Below are positions 13,941 through 20,771 of a DNA stretch of 20,771 nucleotides, one piece after another. The number at the start of each line of letters is the position of its first letter. Position 1 is the first letter of the stretch. This DNA comes from CAZWRK01 sp964635875 (GTDB lineage: Bacteria > Pseudomonadota > Gammaproteobacteria > Burkholderiales > Aquaspirillaceae). The notes beneath the pieces were generated by a model, which was given only the letters and a program-made list of their open reading frames with translations, had not been told where the DNA came from and did no database searches. Both the position numbers and the translations under genes were made by a program. Where the stretch lies: positions 1-20,771 of the forward strand of contig CAZWRK010000070.1 of assembly GCA_964635875.1 (NCBI GenBank), written 5' to 3'.

Positions 13941-14336
13941 TTAGCCTGCGAGTGATTCGCCTCGGGGTAGGCTATTTGCTGGTGCAAGTTCAGCCAGTTC
14001 AACATCACTAAATAAGCGTGATCGCGTAATAAAGCGCAGGCCATCGGGTGCTTCGAGCGAGAAGCTAGAGCCTCTACCTTCGGTCACATCAACGGTCAGG
14101 TGCGTGTGCTGCCAATATTCAAATTGAAATGCGCTCATGTAAAACGGACAGCCCGCGACTGTGCCTAATAAAATATCTTGTCCACCCAGACGAAATTCGC
14201 CTTGCGGATAGCACATCGGTGCACTGCCATCACAACAGCCGCCTGATTGGTGGAACATCAGCGGGCCATGTTGGCCGATGAGCTTGGTGACTAACGCTGC
14301 TGCCGCTGGCGTAATCGCGACGCGTTCGATCATCAT
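13941..14336 (-). CDS. DUF779 protein, aldehyde dehydrogenase-linked
   Basis: About 131 residues. Starts ATG 14336 and 14333 are adjacent; GGAGACTC lies just before them. The Cys-rich core FHQSGGCCDGSAPMCYP at about 28-44 and the segment FEYWQHTHLTVDVTEGRGSSFSLE are the conserved marks of DUF779. There is no signal peptide, so it is cytoplasmic. Such genes are commonly found next to AldB/ExaC-type aldehyde dehydrogenases, as here (57 bp downstream of one). An accessory role for that enzyme, perhaps through the Cys cluster, is an inference; no biochemical function can be assigned from sequence. The upstream in-frame start at 14366 would overlap a hairpin. Confidence 0.85.
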   Translation of the reverse strand: MMIERVAITPAAAALVTKLIGQHGPLMFHQSGGCCDGSAPMCYPQGEFRLGGQDILLGTVAGCPFYMSAFQFEYWQHTHLTVDVTEGRGSSFSLEAPDGLRFITRSRLFSDVELAELAPANSLPRGESLAG

Positions 14337-14345
14337 GAGTCTCCG

Positions 14346-14373
14346 GTCAGCGGTATCGTGTGACACCGCTGAC
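14346..14373 (-). repeat. Hairpin between aldehyde dehydrogenase and DUF779 genes
   Basis: GTCAGCGGT (14346-14354) pairs perfectly with ACCGCTGAC (14365-14373) around a ten-base loop. There is no T-tract; the ribosome binding site of the DUF779 gene follows at once. It may balance translation or stability between the two messages rather than end transcription. Confidence 0.6.
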
Positions 14374-14393
14374 GAATAACACTTAAAACAGGA

Positions 14394-15911
14394 TCAGAAG
14401 AAGCCAAGCGCGTTCGGGCTGTAGCTCACCAGCAGGTTTTTAGTTTGTTGGTAGTGATCCAGCATCATTTTGTGGGTTTCACGGCCGATGCCCGATTTTT
14501 TGTAGCCGCCAAATGCTGCGTGCGCAGGGTAGAGGTGATAGCAGTTTGTCCAAACCCGACCCGCTTTGATCTCACGTCCCATTTGATAAGCAAGCGTGCC
14601 ATCACGGGTCCATACCCCAGCACCTAAGCCAAACTGACTGTCGTTGGCGATGGCGAGGGCTTCTTCGCGATTTTTAAAGGTGGTTACAGCAACCACTGGC
14701 CCGAAAATTTCTTCTTGGAAGACGCGCATCTTGTTGTGGCCTTCGAGAATGGTCGGCTCGACGTAGTAGCCCTCGTCGAAATCTTCCACTTTTGCTCGAT
14801 TGCCCCCAGTCAACACTTTTGCCCCTTCTTGGCGGCCAATGTCGATGTAAGACAAGATTTTTTCGAGCTGCTCAGAAGAGGCTTGTGCGCCAATCATCGT
14901 AGAAGCATTGAGCGGGTTGCCTTGTTTGATTGCTTGAACACGAGCGATGGCACGTTCGATAAATTGGTCGTAAATCGATTCTTGAACCAGAACACGGCTT
15001 GGGCAGGTGCACACTTCGCCTTGGTTTAGGGCAAACATCGCGAAGCCTTCGAGTGCTTTATCAAAGAAAGCGTCGTCTTCGCGCATCACGTCTTCAAAGA
15101 AGATGTTCGGCGATTTACCGCCTAGCTCAAGCGTGACAGGGATAATGTTTTCCGCTGCGTATTGCATGATCAGGCGGCCAGTGCTGGTTTCACCGGTAAA
15201 GGCAACTTTTGCAATGCGCGAGTTGGTTGCCAGAGGTTTACCGGCTTCTAAACCGAAACCATTGACCACGTTCAAAGTGCCCGGTGGCAACAAATCACCA
15301 ATCACATCCATCAACACCATGATCGACATCGGGGTTTGCTCAGCAGGCTTCAATACGATGCAGTTACCTGCGGCAAGGGCCGGAGCAATTTTCCACGCTG
15401 CCATGAGTAGCGGGAAGTTCCACGGAATAATCTGACCGACGACGCCAAGCGGCTCGTGGAAATGATAAGCCACAGTGTGCTCGTCGATTTCGCCAATGGA
15501 GCCTTCTTGGGCGCGGATGCAACCGGCGAAATAACGGAAATGATCAATTGCTAATGGGATATCGGCCGCGTTGGTTTCGCGAATCGGCTTGCCGTTATCA
15601 AGGGTTTCGGCCAAGGCAATAAAGTTGGCGTACTCTTCCATGCGATCGGCAATTTTCAGAAGGGTGTTCGAGCGAACGGTGGTGGAAGCGCGTGCCCAAG
15701 CGCCAGATGCTGCATGCGCGGCGTCTAATGCCAGTTCGATATCTTCTGCTGTCGAGCGTGCCACTTCGCAGATGGGTTTGCCGTTGATCGGGCTAACGTT
15801 GGCAAAGTATTGCCCTTTGATCGGTGCAGTCCACTGACCATTGATAAAGTTCTCGTAACGGTCACGCAGGGGGATTTTCTTTTCGATGCAGTCGAGGGAT
15901 TGCTTGAACAT
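14394..15911 (-). CDS. exaC: NAD-dependent aldehyde dehydrogenase, ExaC/AldB-like
   Basis: The product is 505 residues from ATG 15911 (MFKQSLDCIEKK), behind GGAGATACCACC; a start at 15944 is also in frame but inside the leader repeats. Aldehyde dehydrogenase features are complete: IIPWNFPLLMAAWKIAPALA, the nucleotide-binding FTGETSTG, catalytic Glu in LELGGKSPN (about 262), catalytic Cys in NQGEVCTCPSR (about 301) and EEIFGPVV. The NQGEVCTCPSR form, and the end RETHKMMLDHYQQTKNLL, are typical of the acetaldehyde dehydrogenases ExaC/AldB. It would oxidise the aldehyde made by a periplasmic PQQ-alcohol dehydrogenase. It is followed by DUF779 and PedF-like genes. The exact aldehyde range is inferred. 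Confidence 0.93.
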   Translation of the reverse strand: MFKQSLDCIEKKIPLRDRYENFINGQWTAPIKGQYFANVSPINGKPICEVARSTAEDIELALDAAHAASGAWARASTTVRSNTLLKIADRMEEYANFIALAETLDNGKPIRETNAADIPLAIDHFRYFAGCIRAQEGSIGEIDEHTVAYHFHEPLGVVGQIIPWNFPLLMAAWKIAPALAAGNCIVLKPAEQTPMSIMVLMDVIGDLLPPGTLNVVNGFGLEAGKPLATNSRIAKVAFTGETSTGRLIMQYAAENIIPVTLELGGKSPNIFFEDVMREDDAFFDKALEGFAMFALNQGEVCTCPSRVLVQESIYDQFIERAIARVQAIKQGNPLNASTMIGAQASSEQLEKILSYIDIGRQEGAKVLTGGNRAKVEDFDEGYYVEPTILEGHNKMRVFQEEIFGPVVAVTTFKNREEALAIANDSQFGLGAGVWTRDGTLAYQMGREIKAGRVWTNCYHLYPAHAAFGGYKKSGIGRETHKMMLDHYQQTKNLLVSYSPNALGFF

Positions 15912-15923
15912 GGTGGTATCTCC

Positions 15924-15987
15924 GGGCAGTGGGGGAAACGTCATCTTTCTGCGATGACTGTGACCTTATTGTTGCGATTCACTGCCC
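15924..15987. promoter_or_regulatory. Nested inverted repeats in the aldehyde dehydrogenase leader
   Basis: An outer pair, GGGCAGTG (15924-15931) and CACTGCCC (15980-15987), encloses an inner pair, GTCATC (15940-15945) and GATGAC (15953-15958). All lie in the 116-bp gap between the response regulator stop and the dehydrogenase start. The outer downstream arm is close to the ribosome binding site. They could be a regulator's two-site operator or fold into a leader RNA structure. No strong sigma-70 boxes were seen. Confidence 0.45.
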
Positions 15988-16027
15988 AGACCACCATTCG
16001 ACTTTGGTCGGGGTTGGTTTTAGCGGT

Positions 16028-16774
16028 TTATTCCCACTCGACCGTGCTGACAAAAAGATAGCCCGCGCCATAGACCGTTTTAATGAGTCGCGGGTTATAG
16101 GTGTTGTCTTCGAGCTTGCGCCGGAGGCGCGAAATGCGGACGTCGATACTGCGGTCAAACGGTGAAATATCGTCTTGGCCGAGGAGTTGTTCGCGTGGCA
16201 AGACCCGATTGGGACGTTCAAGAAAACGCTGTAACATTTGACCTTCGCTGGCACTAATCGCCTTTTTGCTGCCATCAGGGCCATACAGCGTGTAACTTTC
16301 CAGCTCATAGCGCCACCCAGAAAAATGGGCGGTACGAGGAGGGTTCTCGCCGTGAATGTCGGGCATGTGCTCACAACGTCGCAGAATGCTTCGGAGGCGT
16401 GCGATAAGCTCTCGGGGTTCAAACGGCTTCATGATGTAATCATCCGCACCGATTTCCAAACCCATGACGCGATCACCAACATGGCCGCGCCCTGTCAAAA
16501 TAATCACGCCGCAGCGATGCTTGCTTCTGACTTGTCGAACAATATCCATGCCATCCATATCCGGCAGGCCAAGGTCAACAATGCATAAATCGGGCGAGCC
16601 TTGGCGTAGGCGGCGGAACAGCTCACCTCCCGTGCGAAAGCACTCACATTTAAACTGGTAATCCCGCAGAATCGTCGAAATGAGTCTAGCGACTGACATA
16701 TCGTCTTCGACTAGAAAAATAAGCTTTTCTGCCGGTGAATTTGCTTCGTTTGTGTTCATTAATGACGCGGACAC
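16028..16774 (-). CDS. OmpR/PhoB-family response regulator
   Basis: 248 residues. Receiver domain: acidic pair in IFLVEDDMS (24-25), phospho-Asp 67 in CIVDLGLPDMDG, Thr 94 in IILTGRG and Lys 116 in YIMKPFEPREL. The C-terminal winged-helix DNA-binding domain follows from about 150 (ISASEGQMLQRFLERPNRVL, then DRSIDVRISRLRRKLEDN and IKTVYGAGYLF). It starts with GTG 16774, with GAGGTGACAAT upstream, overlapping the kinase gene by 16 bp; ATG 16759 is a shorter alternative sharing TAATG with the kinase stop. It is cotranscribed with the kinase and lies directly upstream of the aldehyde dehydrogenase, so it probably controls the alcohol-oxidation genes. That target is inferred from position. Confidence 0.93.
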   Translation of the reverse strand: MSASLMNTNEANSPAEKLIFLVEDDMSVARLISTILRDYQFKCECFRTGGELFRRLRQGSPDLCIVDLGLPDMDGMDIVRQVRSKHRCGVIILTGRGHVGDRVMGLEIGADDYIMKPFEPRELIARLRSILRRCEHMPDIHGENPPRTAHFSGWRYELESYTLYGPDGSKKAISASEGQMLQRFLERPNRVLPREQLLGQDDISPFDRSIDVRISRLRRKLEDNTYNPRLIKTVYGAGYLFVSTVEWE

Positions 16775-18834
16775 ATTGTCACCTCATCCAGCAGGTTAGA
16801 AAGCTGGGCCTGCGTAAAAGGCTTTTCCAGCATGGGGAATCCGGCGCTTTCAGCGTCGGCACCGTTGGCATATCCACTCATCAGCGCGATGCGAATTTGC
16901 GGCCGATTGTGTCGGGCGAATTCGGCAAGTGCACGGCCGTTACGTTGTCCGGGCATGACCACATCCGAGAGCAATAGCCCGATTTCGGGGATGCTTTCTA
17001 TCATGATCGCCGCTTCATCGCCACTTTCTGCTTCGAGTACGGGGTAGCCGAGTCCCGTGAGCTGGAGGCGGACAACGCGCCGAACGTCGGGATCATCTTC
17101 AACTAATAATACGAGTGGTTTGTCGCGTCCGCCGGCACGGCCTTGAAAGTTCAGTCGGCCAGATGGTTGAGATTCTTCTTCAGCACGCGGTAGGTAGAGG
17201 CTAAAAGTCGTACCTTTACCGAGTTGGCTGCTTAAACACACGCCCCCGCCGGATTGTTTAACAAAGCCATACACCATGGAAAGCCCTAAACCACTCCCTG
17301 AGCCAAAGCGTTTTGTGGTGAAGAAGGGCTCAAACACCCGCATTTGAATGTCGCTGCTCATGCCGATGCCGTTGTCTGTGACATCGATCTGGACATACTC
17401 CCCCGCTGGGAGCTGCAGATCATGGCTTTCTCGCCCTTTTAGGCAGGTTAATTTGGAGCGAATTGCGAGCTGTCCGCCCTCGGGCATTGCGTCTCGGGCA
17501 TTTAAGGCCAAATTTAAAATCGCGCTTTCGAGTTGGTGGGGGTCGGCCATGGCGTAGAGGCTGGCATTGTCGGTGTCGGCAGTAATGTCGATGTTTTCAG
17601 AAAGCGAACGCCGTAATAATTTCATCATGCCCAAAATGAGGCCGCTAATTTGAACAGGGCGCGGCTCTAAGGGCTGCTGGCGTGAGAACGATAACAGGCG
17701 TTTGATCAACTCGACACCGCGATCGGCAGCGTGCAGTGCAGGATCGAGAAATTCGATGATGCCTTCGTCGTCGCCGTGGCGGGTGCGGAGCTCGGCAAGA
17801 TTGCCGATGACGACGGTCAGCATATTGTTGAAGTCATGCGCCATACCGCCAGACAATTGGCCAACGGCTTCCATTTTTTGGGCTTGGACTAAGGCGGCTT
17901 GGGTGTGTTTTTGTTCGGTGATGTCAAACGATAAAACAAAGCATCCAAGAACGCGTCCTTCTGGTGATATTTCTGGAACAAGGGTGCTGCGAGCAAAAAT
18001 GGTGCTGCCATCCTCTTTGTCCATCGAGTATTCATAAGTGACCTGCGTGCCAGCGATGGCCTTTTCAACATAGCTTTTGACTGCGGCATAAAATTTAGCG
18101 CCGAGGGCGGACTCGATATGGTGCCCCACAATATGTTCATTGCGACGACCAAACCAATCTGAGTAGCCTTTGTTCGCATAGCGATAAATTTGGCGGCGAT
18201 CAAAGTAGGCAATCAGTGCAGGAATGGTGTCGGTGATCAGCCGCAAGCGTTCCTCGCTGCGCTTGAGCGCTGCTGCAATTTCGCTATTGGCGGTGTTGGC
18301 TTCTTGTAGGCGTTGATTCGCGGCTTCAAGTTCGGCCGTGCGGCGTTGGACGTGTTCTTCGAGCTCTGCGTTTTGTTTACGAATCAGCTGTTCGTAAGCG
18401 CGCTGCTCGGTGATGTCGGTATAAAGGGTGATAAAACCGTGGTGAGGAAGTGGGCTGCCTTGAACGGTCAAAATTCGACCATTTGGGCGAGTACGTTCAG
18501 TGCGGTGTGGCAAGAACGTTTGTGCTGCGGAAACGCGCTCTTGGACGTAAATTTCGGGGTCACCAGGCCCGTATTCTCCGCGTTCTGCGTTGTAGCGAAT
18601 AAAGGCTTCAAACGGCATGCCAACGCACGCAAGCTCACTCGGAAAATCTAATAAATCAAGAAAGCGTTGGTTCCAAGCAACAAGGCATAAATTGTGATCA
18701 AATAATGTGACGCCTTGATTCAATAAGTTTAGGCCCGCTAACAGCATTTCATAGCTGAGATGGGGTGGGGATGTGAATGTGTCATGCAGATTGGGATAGG
18801 TCATAGTCGAATTCGGGCGGCCTAGTTTTAGCAT
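16759..18834 (-). CDS. Soluble PAS hybrid sensor histidine kinase
   Basis: The product is 691 residues from ATG 18834; ATG 18804 is in frame, and neither has a good ribosome binding site. Order: PAS domain (about 30-142; GVTLFDHNLCLVAWNQRFLD), coiled coil (about 143-195), second PAS (about 197-308), HisKA with phospho-His 333 in MAHDFNNML, ATPase domain with N-box LNLALNARDAMPEGG (441-454), DVTDNGIGM and GSGSGLGLSMVYGF, then a C-terminal receiver (LLVEDDPDVRR, phospho-Asp 624, KPF at 671). No membrane segment is visible, so it senses a cytoplasmic signal. It partners the overlapping response regulator gene. Comparable kinases control PQQ-alcohol oxidation in pseudomonads. The inbuilt receiver may make it a phosphorelay or self-damping kinase. 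Confidence 0.9.
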   Translation of the reverse strand: MLKLGRPNSTMTYPNLHDTFTSPPHLSYEMLLAGLNLLNQGVTLFDHNLCLVAWNQRFLDLLDFPSELACVGMPFEAFIRYNAERGEYGPGDPEIYVQERVSAAQTFLPHRTERTRPNGRILTVQGSPLPHHGFITLYTDITEQRAYEQLIRKQNAELEEHVQRRTAELEAANQRLQEANTANSEIAAALKRSEERLRLITDTIPALIAYFDRRQIYRYANKGYSDWFGRRNEHIVGHHIESALGAKFYAAVKSYVEKAIAGTQVTYEYSMDKEDGSTIFARSTLVPEISPEGRVLGCFVLSFDITEQKHTQAALVQAQKMEAVGQLSGGMAHDFNNMLTVVIGNLAELRTRHGDDEGIIEFLDPALHAADRGVELIKRLLSFSRQQPLEPRPVQISGLILGMMKLLRRSLSENIDITADTDNASLYAMADPHQLESAILNLALNARDAMPEGGQLAIRSKLTCLKGRESHDLQLPAGEYVQIDVTDNGIGMSSDIQMRVFEPFFTTKRFGSGSGLGLSMVYGFVKQSGGGVCLSSQLGKGTTFSLYLPRAEEESQPSGRLNFQGRAGGRDKPLVLLVEDDPDVRRVVRLQLTGLGYPVLEAESGDEAAIMIESIPEIGLLLSDVVMPGQRNGRALAEFARHNRPQIRIALMSGYANGADAESAGFPMLEKPFTQAQLSNLLDEVTMCPRH

Positions 18835-18912
18835 GCGTATTGCGCAATTTTAGGGCAAATTAAGGCATGGCATAGCATGTCGGCAAACATTCGTTACATT
18901 TACTGCAAAGTT

Positions 18913-18928
18913 ACGCAAATCTTTGCGT
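18913..18928. promoter_or_regulatory. Palindrome in the divergent kinase/acyl-CoA synthetase promoter region
   Basis: ACGCAAA and TTTGCGT are separated by TC, forming a 7-2-7 inverted repeat. A further GCAAA lies just upstream in the same phase (GCAAAG at 18905-18910) and another in TGCAAAGGAG at the ribosome binding site. The 132-bp gap separates two divergent genes, so one operator could control both. No clear -35/-10 set was found. Confidence 0.5.
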
Positions 18929-18966
18929 TAATCATGACGGCATAAAAAGTTGCAAAGGAGAGTGTT

Positions 18967-20607
18967 GTGTTACCAGATCATCCCTACGAGCAAGGCCTCG
19001 AAAAAGCCCCCGCGAATCATGTTGCCCTTTCTCCACTGACTTTTTTGGAGCGTGCGGCAACGGTCTATCCAGACCGGACTTCGGTTATTCATGGCGATGT
19101 GCGTTTTACATGGCGTGAAACTTATGCGCGCTGCCGCAAGCTTGCCTCGGCACTGGTCCAGCGTGGTATCGGTTTAGGCGATACTGTCGCAGTCATGCTG
19201 CCCAATATTCCGGAGATGGTGGAGTGCCACTTTGGCATTCCGATGGCCGGTGCGGTGTTAAATACGCTGAATACGCGTCTAGACCCTGAAGCCATCGCGT
19301 TTATGTTAGGCCATGGCGAAGCGAAAATTCTGATTACTGATCGTGAGTTTTCTGACATTGTCGCGCCTGCCTTGAAGTTGATGGAGAATCCACCGCTGGT
19401 GATTGATGTGGATGATCCGTCTTTTGTCGGCGGCGATTTAATTGGTGAGATGGACTACGAAGCATTTATTGCTGTTGGGGATGCTGAGTTCGCGTGGGCA
19501 ATGCCTGAAGATGAGTGGCAAGCGATTGCGCTGAACTACACCTCTGGCACAACCGGTAATCCTAAAGGTGTGGTCTATCACCACCGTGGCGCTTATCTTA
19601 ACGCTGTTTGCAATATTCTTGAGTGGGGCATGCCGCGCCACTCGGTGTATTTGTGGACGTTGCCGATGTTCCATTGCAATGGCTGGTGCTTCCCGTGGAC
19701 GATGGCGGCGAACGTTGGGGTGAATGTCTGCTTGCGTCGTATTGATCCACGAATGATTTTTGAGCTGATCAAAAAGCATCGTGTTTCGCATTACTGCGGC
19801 GCGCCAATTGTGCATAACATGTTGATCAATGCTCCGGCTGAGTGCAAAGAAGGTATTGAACATACCGTGAACTGCTTGGTGGCTGGTGCTGCACCTCCGT
19901 CTTCTGTGATCGAAGGGATGGAAGTTCTTGGCTTCAACATTACTCATGTGTATGGCCTGACCGAAACTTATGGTCCTGCCGCGGTGTGTGCAAAGCAGGA
20001 AAGTTGGGACTCCTTAAATCTGGTTGATCGTACCGAGCGTAATGGTCGTCAAGGTGTGCGCTATAGCATGCAACAGGGTATGAGTGTCATGAATCCTGAA
20101 ACCATGACTGAAGTGCCGCATGATGGTGAGACCATGGGCGAAATTATGTTCCGTGGCAATTTGGTCATGAAGGGCTACCTGAAAAACCCTGCGGCAACGG
20201 AAGAGGCTCTCAGTGGCGGTTGGTTCCATACTGGTGATTTGGCGGTAATTCAACCTGATGGCTACGTCAAAATTAAAGACCGCTCCAAAGATATTATTAT
20301 TTCCGGTGGCGAGAATATTTCGTCTATCGAGGTTGAAGATGTCTTGTGTCGTTTTCCCGGTGTGATTACTGCCGCTGTTGTTGCGTTGCCTGACCCGAAA
20401 TGGGGTGAGGTGCCATGCGCGTTCATTGAGTTGCGTGATGGTGTGCAAGAAGATGAGGCCGCTGTTGTTGAGCATTGCCGTGCGCACTTAGCTCGGTTTA
20501 AGGTGCCTAAGCGTATTATTTTTGGACCGATTCCGAAGACATCGACGGGTAAAATCCAGAAGTTCTTGTTACGTCAACAAACGAATGCTGCTTCTGCCAT
20601 TGGTTGA
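18967..20607 (+). CDS. AMP-dependent acyl-CoA synthetase
   Basis: 546 residues from GTG 18967, with AAAGGAG upstream. It activates a carboxylic acid with ATP to an acyl-adenylate, then to acyl-CoA. All core motifs are intact: P-loop-like NYTSGTTGNPKGV (190-202), YGLTETYGP (329-337), GWFHTGDLA (418-426), DRSKDIIISGGEN hinge (438-450) and the catalytic Lys 529 in KTSTGKIQK. The long HYCGAPIVHNML and LPMFHCNGWCFPW segments are typical of medium- and short-chain acyl-CoA synthetases of the AlkK type. It is divergent from the kinase, and in the pathway it would take the acid produced by the aldehyde dehydrogenase. Substrate chain length cannot be read. Confidence 0.93.
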   Translation: MLPDHPYEQGLEKAPANHVALSPLTFLERAATVYPDRTSVIHGDVRFTWRETYARCRKLASALVQRGIGLGDTVAVMLPNIPEMVECHFGIPMAGAVLNTLNTRLDPEAIAFMLGHGEAKILITDREFSDIVAPALKLMENPPLVIDVDDPSFVGGDLIGEMDYEAFIAVGDAEFAWAMPEDEWQAIALNYTSGTTGNPKGVVYHHRGAYLNAVCNILEWGMPRHSVYLWTLPMFHCNGWCFPWTMAANVGVNVCLRRIDPRMIFELIKKHRVSHYCGAPIVHNMLINAPAECKEGIEHTVNCLVAGAAPPSSVIEGMEVLGFNITHVYGLTETYGPAAVCAKQESWDSLNLVDRTERNGRQGVRYSMQQGMSVMNPETMTEVPHDGETMGEIMFRGNLVMKGYLKNPAATEEALSGGWFHTGDLAVIQPDGYVKIKDRSKDIIISGGENISSIEVEDVLCRFPGVITAAVVALPDPKWGEVPCAFIELRDGVQEDEAAVVEHCRAHLARFKVPKRIIFGPIPKTSTGKIQKFLLRQQTNAASAIG

Positions 20608-20629
20608 TAGCGTGGGATAAAAGCCCTAA

Positions 20630-20672
20630 AAAGCCATTTAAACCTTGTGTTTGGGTGGCTTTATTGTTTTTT
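20630..20672 (+). terminator. Rightward terminator after the acyl-CoA synthetase gene
   Basis: AAAGCCA (20630-20636) and TGGCTTT (20656-20662) form a 7-bp stem with further AAAC/GTTT pairing inside. A TTATTGTTTTTT tract follows. It lies 22 bp after the stop codon. Confidence 0.7.
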
Positions 20673-20690
20673 GATGCGTTAAAAAACAAT
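20663..20690. repeat. 10-bp perfect inverted repeat overlapping the terminator tail
   Basis: ATTGTTTTTT (20663-20672) and AAAAAACAAT (20681-20690) pair perfectly across eight bases. It may be an alternative or second weak terminator, possibly bidirectional, but its stem is AT-rich. Confidence 0.4.
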
Positions 20691-20714
20691 GGGTTGTGTA
20701 TTTTGTTGTGATTA

Positions 20715-20771
20715 ATGGTTGACGGAGTTAGGGTGAGTGCGTATAGTTCGTCTTCTTCGCTGCAGACGCGG
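20715..20771 (+). CDS. Possible start of a further gene (partial, unidentified)
   Basis: An open frame runs to the window edge from ATG 20715, or from GTG 20733, which has GGAG six bases before it; both are in one frame. The 13-19 visible residues (ending VSAYSSSSSLQTR) are too few to identify. It lies after the terminator hairpins and so would be a new transcription unit. It may be chance. Confidence 0.3.
   Translation, partial: MVDGVRVSAYSSSSSLQTR

Noticed and set aside
15973..15988. Possible sigma-54 promoter (GG-N10-GC) upstream of the aldehyde dehydrogenase
   Set aside because: Only the core dinucleotides fit, the flanking consensus is poor and the adjacent regulator is OmpR-type, not a sigma-54 activator.

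Overview
The window reads as a betaproteobacterium-like genome, possibly Neisseriales or a relative. The basis is the style of the CheY, QmcA-like stomatin, ABC and PQQ-linked proteins; this is an inference, not a match to a known strain. No rRNA, tRNA, CRISPR array or transposase was seen. Judged by eye, base composition changes near 7.65-7.73 kb: genes to the left are clearly AT-rich and genes to the right are close to 50% GC.

Left part (1-7645). A leftward pqqABC cluster for pyrroloquinoline quinone (PQQ) synthesis leaves the window inside pqqC. Just upstream, in the same direction, lies a replicon-maintenance type block: parA and parB overlapping, then a winged-HTH protein that may be a replication initiator. 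The 164-bp gap between parB and the HTH gene holds a strong hairpin plus T-tract facing the opposite way. Rightward from the parA promoter region come a short NfeD-like protein and a QmcA-type SPFH/stomatin protein, a two-gene membrane unit, then a lone CheY. A leftward bestrophin-family anion channel converges on cheY, and its probable terminator lies inside the cheY reading frame.

Middle (7685-10819). A leftward ABC uptake operon (substrate-binding protein, permease, ATPase) ends at a textbook terminator. It has tandem hairpins between the first two genes and a 320-bp gene-free leader.

Right part (10820-20607). A leftward block carries the accessory proteins of a PQQ-alcohol dehydrogenase (Ped/Exa-type) pathway. 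In transcription order: PAS hybrid histidine kinase, OmpR-type response regulator, ExaC-like aldehyde dehydrogenase, DUF779 protein, cytochrome c-550 (PedF-like), quinoprotein-associated periplasmic binding protein, SoxYZ-fusion carrier, and zinc metallohydrolase of the 'quinoprotein relay system'. Divergent from the kinase is an acyl-CoA synthetase. Together these suggest oxidation of an alcohol to aldehyde in the periplasm by a PQQ enzyme not present in this window, with electrons passed to cytochrome c, the aldehyde oxidised to acid, and the acid activated to a CoA thioester. The pqqABC genes at the other end would supply the cofactor. The least understood part is the SoxYZ-like carrier plus metallohydrolase, whose chemistry is not established.

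The window ends with terminator hairpins and perhaps the first codons of another rightward gene.
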